This document shows positions 32,916 to 41,608 of a stretch of 48,671 nt of DNA, in pieces. Source of the DNA: Bacteroides sp. CAG:530 (GTDB lineage Bacteria > Bacteroidota > Bacteroidia > Bacteroidales > Bacteroidaceae); contig FR881240.1 in the NCBI GenBank assembly GCA_000434735.1, positions 1 to 48,671 on the forward strand, written 5' to 3'. Numbering within the stretch: the first letter of the stretch is position 1; every line of letters starts with the position of its first letter. The notes beneath the pieces are model-generated. The model was not told the DNA's origin and did no database searches. It saw only the letters and a program-made list of their open reading frames with translations. The translations under genes were made by a program, and so were the position numbers.

Positions 32916-33656
32916 ATGAGACTGTTATACATCATTTATCAAATCTGTATCGGGCTGCCTCTGTTTTTGGTAGCTACCGTCATCACGACTATCGTTACCA
33001 TTGTAGGGTGCCGACTGGGCGACGGGAATTTCTGGGGTTATTATCCTGGTCATCTGTGGTCGGTGTTTACGTGCCGCTTGTTTTTGTTGCCTATCAGCGT
33101 AACTGGCCGTGAGAATATCGACAAGGATACTTCGTATGTGTTTGTGGCGAATCATCAGGGTTCGTTCGACATATTCTTGATTTACGGTTTCTTGCATCGT
33201 AACTTTAAGTGGATGATGAAGCAAAGCTTGCGCAACGTGCCAATGGTGGGTAAGGCAAGCGAAGCGGCTGGGTTCATCTTCGTCGATAAGTCGAGCCCAC
33301 GTAAGATAGTGGAGACTATCAAGAAAGCAGAGAAGGTATTGCAAGGTGGTACATCAATGGTGGTGTTCCCAGAGGGTGCCCGTACGTACACTGGCCATAT
33401 GCGCGACTTTAAGAAGGGTGCGTTCTTAATGGCCGATCAGCTTCAGCTTCCGGTGGTTCCGCTAACCATCGACGGTGCTTTCGAGGTTATGCCGCGCACC
33501 AGTCATCTGCTAAGCTGGCATCCTATGAAGTTGACTATTCATCCGCCTGTATATCCTACAGGAAAGAAGGGTGAAGAGAATCTTCAGAAGATTATGTCGG
33601 AATCGTATGCCGCGATAGAGTCGGCGCTTCCGGAGAAATATCAGAATAAGAAGTAA
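32916..33656 (+). CDS. plsC: 1-acyl-sn-glycerol-3-phosphate acyltransferase
   Basis: This 246-aa membrane enzyme has an N-terminal hydrophobic helix (about 3-30) and the acyltransferase motifs NHQGSFD (His80, Asp85; NHx4D), FPEGARTYTG and the VPLTIDGAF block. It transfers an acyl chain to lysophosphatidate to give phosphatidate in phospholipid synthesis at the inner face of the cytoplasmic membrane. The size fits. It is the last gene of the + strand run starting at 28681 and ends 56 nt from the convergent dnaX, with a strong shared terminator between them. Confidence 0.93.
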   Translation: MRLLYIIYQICIGLPLFLVATVITTIVTIVGCRLGDGNFWGYYPGHLWSVFTCRLFLLPISVTGRENIDKDTSYVFVANHQGSFDIFLIYGFLHRNFKWMMKQSLRNVPMVGKASEAAGFIFVDKSSPRKIVETIKKAEKVLQGGTSMVVFPEGARTYTGHMRDFKKGAFLMADQLQLPVVPLTIDGAFEVMPRTSHLLSWHPMKLTIHPPVYPTGKKGEENLQKIMSESYAAIESALPEKYQNKK

Positions 33657-33698
33657 AAAAAGACCGCATTGCTCTTTTCATAAGTAATGCGGTCTTTT
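33657..33698. terminator. Bidirectional terminator between plsC and dnaX
   Basis: The arms 33657-33670 and 33685-33698 form a 14-bp stem around AGACCGCATT/AATGCGGTCT, with A-runs and T-runs on both sides. Both strands therefore end in a T-rich tail. It serves plsC (+) and dnaX (-). Confidence 0.88.
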
Positions 33699-33711
33699 TA
33701 TTTATAATAGT

Positions 33712-35559
33712 TTACGCCAACTCTAATCCGAAGGCTTCTTTCATGCGGAGGAGTTCGGGGTTCTTTTTGCTCATCATCTGGAAGCACTCTACTTGACTGT
33801 AGGGACGGAGGTTCTCGCCAGCCTCGCTTACACGGAGCGTCATGCGGAGGAGATAGTTGTGCAGGTTCTCGCGTAGATAGGCTTCTATCTGCGGGGCAAG
33901 ACGACTCATGTATTTCTCTACCAAACCGTTGTCTACTACTACCTCGAAAGTTACACCGTCTTCTTTCAACACGGGGTGCATGTTCATCATACGCTGAGCG
34001 TTGGCTTTCTCCTCTATGGGTAAGGTAGTGGAGAACTGACGCCAACATCTGTCAAGTTCGTCTTTCTGAACAGGTTTGTTCTGATAGGTCTGAGCTTCGG
34101 CTACCGCCTGCTTCTGTTGCTGCGTTTCCGTTGCCGCCGATGCAGAGGTGTTTTTTGACGCACTCATCTGACGGATGGAGATGCCTCCTAACGACCCGGC
34201 TTTCATAACGGGTATCTTAGTACCACTATCGGTACGCTTGGGCAGAGGACTGGTATGCACCGGAGCGGAAGCCTGCGGCTGAGGAGCGGCTTGAGGCTGA
34301 ACCGATGCTGCCGGATGCGGAGCAGCGGTGGCAGGAGCTACGTTAGAGGGCTGCTGTGCCACAGTAGGTTGCTGAGGCGCTACGTTAGGTTGCTGCGGAG
34401 CCGCTTGGCTGAATACGGGTTTTATCTTCTGCTCAGGGCTACGCCCACCACTGACATCTTCGTCGGGAAGAGTGAGTTGGGCTATCTGTATAAGCATAAG
34501 TTCTACCAGCAATCGTTTGTTGCGACTCATGCGGTAGTTGATATCGCACTCGTTGCTGAGTTTCATCGCCTTATAAAGGAACTGAGGGGTGCACTGCTGA
34601 GCCTGCACGCGATAGCGTTCGCGGATGGATGCTCCTACTTCGAGCAATTGCAGGGTTTGTTCATCTCGGCCTACCAACAAATCACGGAAGTGCGAAGTGA
34701 GTCCCGTAACGAAGTGATTTCCGTCGAAACCCTTCTTCAGTACCTCGTTGAAGATGAGCAGACACTCGCCCACACGGTTCTGCAAGAAACAATCGGTCAA
34801 CTTGAAATAGTATTCGTAATCGAGTACGTTAAGATTCTCTATTACACTCTTATACGCCACATGTCCGTTTGTAAAGCTCACCACCTGGTCGAAGATAGAC
34901 AAGGCATCGCGCATACCACCGTCGGCCTTCTGCGCTATTACGTTCAGGGCTTCCGGTTCTGCCTCTATATTCTCACTGGCAGCCACATGCTCCAGATGTT
35001 CTACGATATCTGCCACACTGATTCGGCTGAAGTCGTAAATCTGGCATCGGCTTAAAATAGTAGGGAGTATCTTATGCTTCTCGGTAGTGGCAAGGATGAA
35101 AATGGCGTGGGCTGGCGGCTCTTCAAGCGTCTTAAGGAAAGCGTTGAATGCCGATGCCGAAAGCATGTGCACCTCGTCAATGATGTACACCTTATACTTT
35201 CCCACCTGAGGCGGTACGCGCACCTGCTCTATCAGACTACGGATGTCTTCTACCGAGTTGTTAGACGCGGCATCAAGCTCGTGTATATTATAAGAGCGTT
35301 GCTCATTGAACGCACGGCACGACTCGCACTCGTTGCAAGCCTCGCCGTCGGGCAGCGGACTCAAGCAGTTGATGGTCTTGGCGAAGATACGCGCACAGGT
35401 AGTCTTACCCACCCCACGCGGTCCGCAGAACAAATAAGCATGAGCAAGTTTATGATTGGCTATAGCATTCTTCAGTGTGGTGGTAAGAGCTCGCTGGCCT
35501 ACCACCGTATCAAAGGTAGCGGGACGATATTTTCGTGCCGATACGATGTAATTCTCCAT
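33712..35559 (-). CDS. dnaX: DNA polymerase III subunit gamma/tau
   Basis: The ATG at 35559 gives 615 aa. An ATG at 35583 lies inside the -7 box and is therefore ruled out. The clamp-loader ATPase has Walker A GPRGVGKTT (46-54), four zinc cysteines (Cys65, 75, 78, 81), YIIDEVHML and the SRC sensor in ILSRCQIYDF. A long Ala/Pro/Gln linker (about 375-460) leads to a C-terminal domain that would bind the polymerase alpha subunit. It loads the sliding clamp at replication forks. I looked for an A-rich frameshift site that would make a short gamma form and saw no convincing one. It is convergent with plsC and divergent from the FtsB-like gene. Confidence 0.97.
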   Translation of the reverse strand: MENYIVSARKYRPATFDTVVGQRALTTTLKNAIANHKLAHAYLFCGPRGVGKTTCARIFAKTINCLSPLPDGEACNECESCRAFNEQRSYNIHELDAASNNSVEDIRSLIEQVRVPPQVGKYKVYIIDEVHMLSASAFNAFLKTLEEPPAHAIFILATTEKHKILPTILSRCQIYDFSRISVADIVEHLEHVAASENIEAEPEALNVIAQKADGGMRDALSIFDQVVSFTNGHVAYKSVIENLNVLDYEYYFKLTDCFLQNRVGECLLIFNEVLKKGFDGNHFVTGLTSHFRDLLVGRDEQTLQLLEVGASIRERYRVQAQQCTPQFLYKAMKLSNECDINYRMSRNKRLLVELMLIQIAQLTLPDEDVSGGRSPEQKIKPVFSQAAPQQPNVAPQQPTVAQQPSNVAPATAAPHPAASVQPQAAPQPQASAPVHTSPLPKRTDSGTKIPVMKAGSLGGISIRQMSASKNTSASAATETQQQKQAVAEAQTYQNKPVQKDELDRCWRQFSTTLPIEEKANAQRMMNMHPVLKEDGVTFEVVVDNGLVEKYMSRLAPQIEAYLRENLHNYLLRMTLRVSEAGENLRPYSQVECFQMMSKKNPELLRMKEAFGLELA

Positions 35560-35580
35560 AATCTGAATATTTAGTATCTG

Positions 35581-35588
35581 CAAATATA
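35581..35588 (-). promoter_or_regulatory. -7 box for dnaX
   Basis: TATATTTG on the minus strand fits TAnnTTTG, with a predicted start near 35576, 17 nt before ATG 35559. It decides between the two possible start codons. Confidence 0.55.
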
Positions 35589-35631
35589 CATAAAATCTAT
35601 CTCCCGATATGGAGTTGAAACAAAATATTTC

Positions 35632-35639
35632 TACCTTTG
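35632..35639 (+). promoter_or_regulatory. -7 box for the FtsB-like gene
   Basis: TACCTTTG matches TAnnTTTG, with a predicted start near 35644 and a ~45-nt leader. The dnaX promoter lies divergent about 45 bp away. Confidence 0.55.
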
Positions 35640-35688
35640 CTCAGCACAAGGCTTAGCATGAGTCTATAACAAACTTAAACATATCAAC

Positions 35689-36006
35689 ATGAAATATCTT
35701 AAATTAATATTGAACTTCATCCCGCAGCACAAGTATTTAATTACGCTGCTGATTTTCGGTCTTATTATCGGTGTGCTCGATGACGAAAACAGCCTTATAA
35801 CACGGGCAAAGCATGCAAGAGAAATCAGCGAGCTGAAAGCTGAAATAAAGCAGTACCGTCAGCAGTACGAAAAGGACAGCAAGACGCTGAAGGAGTTCAC
35901 CACATCGCCCGATGCGTTGGAGAAGGTGGCGAGAGAGAAGTACCTCATGAAAAAGGAGAATGAGGATATCTATGTTTTTGAAGAAGACTTGAACAAGAAA
36001 AAGTAA
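35689..36006 (+). CDS. Septum formation initiator family protein (FtsB/DivIC-like)
   Basis: This 105-aa single-pass membrane protein has a short cytoplasmic N-terminus, one hydrophobic helix (about 18-31), a coiled coil (about 38-70) and the DivIC-type ending TSPDALEKVAREKYLMKKENEDIYVFEE. FtsB/DivIC proteins join the divisome and link FtsQ/DivIB and FtsL to septal wall synthesis. The EKVAREKYLMKK segment is the family signature. The stop codon overlaps the next start by one base, so it is coupled to the following small membrane protein. Confidence 0.9.
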   Translation: MKYLKLILNFIPQHKYLITLLIFGLIIGVLDDENSLITRAKHAREISELKAEIKQYRQQYEKDSKTLKEFTTSPDALEKVAREKYLMKKENEDIYVFEEDLNKKK

Positions 36007-36344
36007 TGAGTAAATATAATTCTATTCTATCAGGCATCGGTGCGGTGCTGCTATTTGTGGGACTTGCCATAAAAATCACTAACTGGGTGTTTGCACCTTA
36101 TATATATTTGGTGGGTGCCATCCTCTTCGCCTACGTGCAAGTAATGGATAGCTACGATGGTAACAACATCATCATCAAACGCCTTCGCCGTCAGCAAATT
36201 CTTGGGGCATCAATCCTAGTTCTAACCGGCGTAATAATGCTGCTCTGCCGCCACAACGAATGGATTGCCAGTCTTGCCATCGCCTCTATATTAGAGCTAT
36301 ACACCGCATTCCGCATTCCGCAGGAAATGGAAAAAGAAAAATAG
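36006..36344 (+). CDS. Small four-helix membrane protein of unknown function
   Basis: This 112-aa protein has four predicted transmembrane helices (about 7-24, 28-45, 65-82 and 86-103) separated by short loops, and a charged C-terminus (PQEMEKEK). A basic loop (IIIKRLRRQQ) sits between helices 2 and 3, probably on the cytoplasmic side. I do not recognise a named family. It appears to be one of the small conserved membrane proteins found next to ftsB-like genes in Bacteroidales. Overlap by one base with that gene suggests joint translation, and a link with cell division is only an inference. A non-coding gap of ~150 bp follows. Confidence 0.72.
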   Translation: MSKYNSILSGIGAVLLFVGLAIKITNWVFAPYIYLVGAILFAYVQVMDSYDGNNIIIKRLRRQQILGASILVLTGVIMLLCRHNEWIASLAIASILELYTAFRIPQEMEKEK

Positions 36345-36468
36345 CCATACATTATTGAGGTATATTTTAACTGGCAAACGTTAGGAAAGTAGCTGCCGTA
36401 CTCTAAAAAGTAATCTTAAATAAGCGAAACCGATGTAAAAAGCCATACCACCATCATCAGAAAATAAC

Positions 36469-36476
36469 TACATTTG
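36469..36476 (+). promoter_or_regulatory. -7 box for the NlpC/P60 gene
   Basis: TACATTTG matches TAnnTTTG, with a predicted start near 36481, 18 nt before the ATG at 36499. The rest of the gap 36345-36468 shows nothing I recognise. Confidence 0.5.
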
Positions 36477-36498
36477 TTTATCGACAAATAAAAACGGT

Positions 36499-37023
36499 AT
36501 GGCAAAACAAAAAAACAACATAATAACCAAGACCCTCCTATTACTAACAATAACCCTATTGTGTAGTTGCGCCACAAAAGCCCCACGCTACAACTACCAA
36601 GAACTTGCCCAGGCAGCCCTCAGGCTCGATATGGACATCGACCTGAACGATAATCACCGCTTATATATAGAAGCGTCGCGCTGGATAGGTACTCCATACC
36701 GTAGAGGCGGATACTCCAAAAGCGGTACCGACTGCTCTGGATTATCGTACAGCATCTGTAAAACCGTATATCACAAGACTCTGAAACGAAGCTCAGAAGA
36801 GCAACGCACACGCAATTGCCAGAAGATAAGCAAAAGCAAGCTCAACGAGGGCGACTTGGTTTTCTTTCACAACGGAAGAAACAAGCGCACCGCCAATCAT
36901 GTGGGCATCTATCTGAAAAACAATCGGTTTATACACGCCAGCACATCGCGCGGAGTGATAGTAAGCAGTCTTAACGAGGCTTACTACCGAAAGTGCTATA
37001 TGCAATGCGGCAGAATAAAATAA
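36499..37023 (+). CDS. NlpC/P60 (C40) peptidase lipoprotein
   Basis: This 174-aa lipoprotein has a signal peptide ending in LLCSCA with the lipid-modified Cys in the last motif. The NlpC/P60 catalytic residues are Cys79 (GTDCSGLSY), His134 (ANHVGIYL) and His146 (FIHAST). Enzymes of this family cut peptidoglycan stem peptides, most often between D-Glu and diaminopimelate, and act in the periplasm. The size is like E. coli Spr/MepS and NlpC. The next gene, for an unknown secreted protein, begins 31 nt downstream and may be cotranscribed. Confidence 0.93.
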   Translation: MAKQKNNIITKTLLLLTITLLCSCATKAPRYNYQELAQAALRLDMDIDLNDNHRLYIEASRWIGTPYRRGGYSKSGTDCSGLSYSICKTVYHKTLKRSSEEQRTRNCQKISKSKLNEGDLVFFHNGRNKRTANHVGIYLKNNRFIHASTSRGVIVSSLNEAYYRKCYMQCGRIK

Positions 37024-37054
37024 CACATGCTACACATCCAGACAAAAACAAACA

Positions 37055-38029
37055 ATGATTCAGAATAAAAACATAGCGTGGTATACTCTCGTACTGCTTC
37101 TTCTGCTTACAAATGTATTCTATGCCTCGGCGCAGAGTACCTCTAAGACATCGGCACAGAAAGAAGAAGAGATAAAGCTTAACGAGAATGCGGTGAAGAT
37201 GATACAGTTCGACTTCACGGCACAGCCCAACAACAAGATTGAGAAGATGCTGGAAGCACCGCTCGAAGCCGAGTGGAAGAAGTTCAAGGAGAAAGTCCCC
37301 TTCAAGAGAAGCTTTGCCGACACCACCACCGTTAAACAGATAGACGGATATGTAAGAGCCACCCCCTACTCCATCTGGAACCGCTATAACGAAGATCCGA
37401 TAGAGAGCGTTATGCCCACGCTGAAAAAGAAGTGGAGCGTGTACTGGAAACTCACCCCTTATCTAAACAAGCAGAACGAGGAGTACGGAAAGACCATCAT
37501 TACATCTACTGGAGAGATGTACGAAGCGCTAACAGCCCCAAGCGGCAGTGGCGTAGTGATAGAGACAGACTTCAACAAGCTGCTTTTCGAGAGCCTGACA
37601 GCTCGTGGCAGGGCCATCAAGCACAATCGTAAGTACGCCAACGCGTGGAAGACTTACGCTACCTACGTCCCCACACGTGAGGACAGCGCCCGCTATCCAC
37701 GTTTCTGGAAATCGAACCAAAAGGTAAAGAGCGTATTTCCGGTATTAGCCCTTTCAAACGATACTACAGTAGAAAGTGCATACACTTCAAACACAGTAAC
37801 TTCATCAGAATCGGCTACCAAAAAGAAAGCTCCTTCTGCCCGACAACAAAAAAAAGAAAGAGCCAAGCAGAAAGAGCTGGAAGAAGTCACCACCATAGAG
37901 CAATACATCCGTCAGCGAGCAGCCGAAGATTCCATCCGCCGCCGCGAGTATTTCCGCAAGGATAAAGAACGCCATAACGCGTACGATTTGGAAAAAGAAA
38001 ATCGGTATTACAGAGATAGGAAAGAATAG
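37055..38029 (+). CDS. Secreted protein of unknown function with charged C-terminal tail
   Basis: This 324-aa protein has a signal peptide (ending near ASAQS) and no motif I can name. The middle region (about 75-175: YVRATPYSIWNRYNEDP, WSVYWKLTPYLNKQNEEYG) appears well folded and could be a conserved Bacteroidales domain of unknown function. The last ~80 residues are highly charged and rich in Lys/Arg/Glu, a pattern that could be a coiled or disordered tail. It follows the NlpC/P60 lipoprotein by 31 nt and is probably cotranscribed. A periplasmic or outer-membrane location is expected. The dispersed repeat copy 2 begins five bases after its stop. Confidence 0.7.
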   Translation: MIQNKNIAWYTLVLLLLLTNVFYASAQSTSKTSAQKEEEIKLNENAVKMIQFDFTAQPNNKIEKMLEAPLEAEWKKFKEKVPFKRSFADTTTVKQIDGYVRATPYSIWNRYNEDPIESVMPTLKKKWSVYWKLTPYLNKQNEEYGKTIITSTGEMYEALTAPSGSGVVIETDFNKLLFESLTARGRAIKHNRKYANAWKTYATYVPTREDSARYPRFWKSNQKVKSVFPVLALSNDTTVESAYTSNTVTSSESATKKKAPSARQQKKERAKQKELEEVTTIEQYIRQRAAEDSIRRREYFRKDKERHNAYDLEKENRYYRDRKE

Positions 38030-38033
38030 CCTA

Positions 38034-38127
38034 AGCCAACAATGAAGCACATTAGCGTCTAAAGAAACCGTAAGAAATGAAAGACCGGCCTAGGCGTAGG
38101 GGCGTGAGCGGAGGAATGGACGGGCGG
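38034..38127 (+). repeat. Dispersed 94-bp repeat, copy 2
   Basis: This matches 28198-28291 at 87 of 94 bases with no gap, in the same orientation. Its ATG frame ends after 18 codons (MKDRPRRRGVSGGMDGRC). Unlike copy 1, it continues directly into the hairpin-rich stretch 38128-38275. It begins five bases after the stop of the preceding gene. The open frames in this area (both strands) carry repeat-derived reading and are not supported as genes. Confidence 0.75.
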
Positions 38128-38275
38128 TGCTGAAAAATGCTGTTTGAGCGTAGTGCAACGAAGCGAGTTCTTTTTTCAGCATCAGAACGGCCTTTCCGGA
38201 GTAGGCCCGGAGACGTAGCCTTGATTTTTTCTTCTTGTTTCTTCTTCTTTTGTATCAAGACAAAAGAAGAAGAAA
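38128..38275. repeat. Nested hairpin element adjoining repeat copy 2
   Basis: TGCTGAAAAA (38128-38137) pairs with TTTTTCAGCA (38172-38181) over 10 bp. A second perfect stem of 16 bp joins 38238-38253 with 38260-38275 around a 6-nt loop. Between them, a smaller ggcct/aggcc stem is possible. The outer parts are T-rich and A-rich, so each stem could act as a terminator. The unit may belong to the dispersed repeat family. The rest of the gap, 38276-38590, is AT-rich and contains nothing I recognise. Confidence 0.6.
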
Positions 38276-38567
38276 AACCCATCCGCATGGCCAATTTTAA
38301 AAAACAAGAAGAATCAAACAATTCTGTAAGTCAAAAACATCCACAAATTCAAAGCAAAACATTGCGCAGATTAAAATTACTAAACAATTTTCGAAGGGGT
38401 CAATGTCTGACAAGCAAATAATAAAAAATATAATAATATAAAGCTAACACTATTTCGCATATCGAAAGATATAGAATACACTGATATAATGCGAGTTAAA
38501 TCAATTGTTTTAAAAGTATACTAAATTGTAATAATTGCAAATAATGAAATATACCTACTCCTAAGTA

Positions 38568-38598
38568 TTGTGTATTACTGTTTGAATAGCTAACTTTG
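38568..38598 (+). promoter_or_regulatory. Promoter of pflB-pflA
   Basis: The -7 box TAACTTTG (38591-38598) fits TAnnTTTG. A TTG (38568-38570) lies 20 nt upstream at the -33 position. The predicted start near 38603 leaves a 34-nt leader before the ATG at 38637. I found no clear FNR/HcpR-type palindrome. Confidence 0.65.
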
Positions 38599-38636
38599 CA
38601 CCCGTAATCGATAACTTATAAACATTCAGTTAAATT

Positions 38637-40859
38637 ATGACACAGAATTTTAAAGAAGGACGTTGGAATCACGAAATCAATGTAACCGACTTTGTGAAGA
38701 CCAACATCACTCCTTATACAGGAGACGCCTCTTTCCTCGTTGGTCCTACACAGCGTACTCAGGCAGTATGGAACAAATGTCTTGAAGCGTTGGCAGAAGA
38801 ACGTGCTAACAACGGTGTTCGCTCGCTCGATCCGTCTACCGTTTCTACCATTACATCGTTCGCTGCAGGATACATCGATAAGGAAAACGAGGTAATTGTC
38901 GGATTGCAGACAGACGAAGTTCTCCGTCGTGCCATCAAGCCTTTCGGTGGTATCAAAGTAGTAGAAAAGGCTTGTCGTGAAAATGGTGTAGAAGTAGACC
39001 CACACGTAAAAGATATATTTACACACTACCGTAAAACTCACAATGACGGTGTGTTCGACGCTTATACAGAAGAAATCCGTTCATTCCGCTCTTTGGGATT
39101 CCTTACAGGTCTTCCAGATAACTACGCTCGTGGCCGTGTAATCGGTGACTATCGTCGTTTGGCTCTTTACGGTCTGGATAGACTTATTGAGGTTAAGCAG
39201 AATGACTTGCGCGACCTTACTGGTCCGATGACTGATGCTCGTATCCGCTTGCGCGAAGAAGTAGCAGAGCAGATCAAGGCTTTGAAGGAAATCAAGATCA
39301 TGGGTCAGCAGTACGGACTCGACCTGAGCCGCCCGGCTTACACTGCACAGGAAGCTGTACAGTGGGTATACATGGCTTACCTTGCTGCCGTAAAAGAACA
39401 AGACGGTGCTGCCATGTCACTTGGTAACGTTTCTTCATTCCTCGATATCTATATCGAATATGATATGCACAACGGTACTTTGGACGAAACTCACGCTCAG
39501 GAGTTGATCGACCAGTTCGTTATCAAATTGCGTATGGTTCGCCACTTGCGTATGCAGGCTTACACCGATATCTTTGCAGGCGACCCGACTTGGGTAACTG
39601 AATCTTTGGGTGGACGCTTCAACGACGGACGTACTAAGGTAACTAAGACTTCATTCCGTTTCTTGCAGACTCTTTATAACTTGGGCCCATCGCCAGAACC
39701 TAACTTGACAGTTCTGTGGAGTCCTGAGTTGCCAGAAGGCTTCAAGAACTTCTGTGCTCAGGTATCTATCGATACATCTTCTATCCAGTACGAAAACGAC
39801 GATTTGATGCGTGAAGTACGTAACTCTGACGACTACGGAATTGCTTGCTGCGTATCTTATCAGGATATAGGTCGCCACATACAGTTCTTCGGTGCACGCT
39901 GTAACTTGGCTAAGGCGTTGCTGTTGGCTATCAACGGCGGACGTTGCGAAAATACAGGTACTTTGATGGTTAAAGACATCCCGGCATTGACTGGTGACGT
40001 TCTTAACTTTGAAGAAGTATTGGCTAACTATAAGAAAGTGCTTCACGAAGTAGCTCGTGTATATAATGAAGCTATGAACATCATTCACTACATGCACGAT
40101 AAGTACTACTACGAAAAAGCTCAGATGGCATTCGTTGACACTGACCCGGTTATCAACTTGGCTTATGGTGTAGCAGGTATGTCTATCGCTGTAGACTCAC
40201 TTTCTGCTATCAAGTACGCTAAGGTTACAGCTCGCCGCAACGAGCAGGGATTGACTGAAGGTTTTGACATCGAAGGCGAATTCCCATGCTTCGGTAATGA
40301 CGATGACCGCGTAGACCACTTGGCGGTTGACTTGATTTACTACTTCGACGAAGAGTTGAAGAAACTTCCGGTTTACAAGAACGCTAAGCCTACATTGTCT
40401 ATCCTTACTATCACTTCTAACGTAATGTACGGTAAGAAGACAGGTGCTACTCCTGACGGTCGTGCTAAGGGTGTTGCTTTCGCTCCGGGTGCTAACCCAA
40501 TGCACGGACGCGATAAGAACGGTGCTGTTGCTTCATTGAGCTCAGTAGCTAAGTTGCGTTACCGCGACTCACAAGACGGTATCAGTAACACATTCTCTAT
40601 TGTTCCGAAGTCACTTGGCGTAGATTTGGAAACTCGTATCGAGAACTTGGTTACTATGATGGACGGATATTTCGTGAAGGGTGCACACCACTTGAACGTA
40701 AACGTATTGAACCGTGAAATGTTGGAAGACGCTATGGTTCATCCTGAAAAATATCCGCAACTTACTATCCGTGTAAGTGGATACGCAGTAAACTTCATCA
40801 AGTTGAGCCGTGAGCATCAGCTGGAAGTTATCTCTCGTAGTTTCCACGAAAGATTCTAA
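38637..40859 (+). CDS. pflB: Formate C-acetyltransferase (pyruvate formate-lyase)
   Basis: This 740-aa glycyl-radical enzyme converts pyruvate and CoA to acetyl-CoA and formate in anaerobic cytoplasm. The active-site Cys404-Cys405 pair is seen in YGIACCVSYQDIGR. The radical Gly715 lies in the RVSGYAVNF motif, 25 residues from the C-terminus, as expected. Length and motifs match true PFL, not the related glycerol or choline enzymes. The activase gene pflA starts 20 nt downstream and is probably cotranscribed. A good Bacteroides-type promoter lies upstream. Codon use is biased toward forms common in highly expressed genes (for example many cgt and ggt codons), which fits its role. Confidence 0.98.
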   Translation: MTQNFKEGRWNHEINVTDFVKTNITPYTGDASFLVGPTQRTQAVWNKCLEALAEERANNGVRSLDPSTVSTITSFAAGYIDKENEVIVGLQTDEVLRRAIKPFGGIKVVEKACRENGVEVDPHVKDIFTHYRKTHNDGVFDAYTEEIRSFRSLGFLTGLPDNYARGRVIGDYRRLALYGLDRLIEVKQNDLRDLTGPMTDARIRLREEVAEQIKALKEIKIMGQQYGLDLSRPAYTAQEAVQWVYMAYLAAVKEQDGAAMSLGNVSSFLDIYIEYDMHNGTLDETHAQELIDQFVIKLRMVRHLRMQAYTDIFAGDPTWVTESLGGRFNDGRTKVTKTSFRFLQTLYNLGPSPEPNLTVLWSPELPEGFKNFCAQVSIDTSSIQYENDDLMREVRNSDDYGIACCVSYQDIGRHIQFFGARCNLAKALLLAINGGRCENTGTLMVKDIPALTGDVLNFEEVLANYKKVLHEVARVYNEAMNIIHYMHDKYYYEKAQMAFVDTDPVINLAYGVAGMSIAVDSLSAIKYAKVTARRNEQGLTEGFDIEGEFPCFGNDDDRVDHLAVDLIYYFDEELKKLPVYKNAKPTLSILTITSNVMYGKKTGATPDGRAKGVAFAPGANPMHGRDKNGAVASLSSVAKLRYRDSQDGISNTFSIVPKSLGVDLETRIENLVTMMDGYFVKGAHHLNVNVLNREMLEDAMVHPEKYPQLTIRVSGYAVNFIKLSREHQLEVISRSFHERF

Positions 40860-40879
40860 TTTCGGATAAAATAACTATA

Positions 40880-41608
40880 ATGATTAGAGTACATTCTTAC
40901 GAATCATTAGGAACATACGACGGACCGGGCATCCGGCTCGTCGTTTTTCTTCAAGGCTGTAACTTCCGCTGCCTGTATTGCGCTAACCCCGATACCATCG
41001 ACGCTAAAGGCGAGAGCAAAGAAACAGAGCCGGAAGAAATTCTGCGAATGGCTGTCAGCCAAAAACCTTTCTACGGAAAGAAGGGTGGGGTTACATTCAG
41101 TGGCGGCGAACCTACCTTTCAGGCAGGTGCTCTTATACCACTGTTTAAGATGCTGAAAGAAGCAGGCATTCATATCTGTGTGGATACTAACGGTGGTATA
41201 TGGAACAAAGACGTAGAGGAACTCTTGTCGTTGGCCGACTTGGTGTTGCTCGATGTGAAGGAGTTCAATAATGATCGCCATCGCACTATTACCGCACGCA
41301 GCAATGAGCAGACACTGCGCACTGCCGCATGGCTCGAAGCCAACGGAAAGCCTTTCTGGATGCGCTATGTATTAGTGCCCGGATACAGCGATTTTGAAGA
41401 GGATATCCGTGCGCTGGGCGAAAGCATTAAAGACTATAAACAGTTACAGCGAATAGAGATATTGCCTTACCATACGCTGGGTGTACATAAGTACGAAGCG
41501 ATGGGGCAGGAATATAAATTAAGGGATGTCCCGCAGAACACCCCTCAACAATTGGAACAGGCAAAGAATATATTCTCTGAATATTTCTCTACCGTATATG
41601 TAAACTAA
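40880..41608 (+). CDS. pflA: Pyruvate formate-lyase activating enzyme
   Basis: This 242-aa radical-SAM enzyme carries the CxxxCxxC cluster motif at Cys27, Cys31 and Cys34 (GCNFRCLYCANP) and a TFSGGEP motif for S-adenosylmethionine binding. It uses SAM and a [4Fe-4S] cluster to remove a hydrogen from the glycine of PflB. It follows pflB by 20 nt, the usual order. The stop codon is directly beside the stop of convergent fkp, with no base between them and no obvious terminator, so antisense overlap of transcripts is likely. Confidence 0.97.
   Translation: MIRVHSYESLGTYDGPGIRLVVFLQGCNFRCLYCANPDTIDAKGESKETEPEEILRMAVSQKPFYGKKGGVTFSGGEPTFQAGALIPLFKMLKEAGIHICVDTNGGIWNKDVEELLSLADLVLLDVKEFNNDRHRTITARSNEQTLRTAAWLEANGKPFWMRYVLVPGYSDFEEDIRALGESIKDYKQLQRIEILPYHTLGVHKYEAMGQEYKLRDVPQNTPQQLEQAKNIFSEYFSTVYVN

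Noticed and set aside
34255..35055. Long antisense ORF of 266 codons within dnaX.
   Set aside because: It is the shadow of a real coding frame. The dnaX frame has all catalytic motifs, and the antisense protein has no recognisable domain.
33712..35559. Programmed frameshift producing a short gamma form from dnaX.
   Set aside because: No convincing A-rich slippery heptamer with a following hairpin was found in the sense strand near the linker.
38137..38421. 94-codon + strand ORF and an overlapping 89-codon minus-strand ORF (38052-38321).
   Set aside because: Both lie over the dispersed repeat and the hairpin-rich stretch. Their residues come from repeat and homopolymer-like sequence (Phe/Lys runs), with no domain, signal peptide or promoter.
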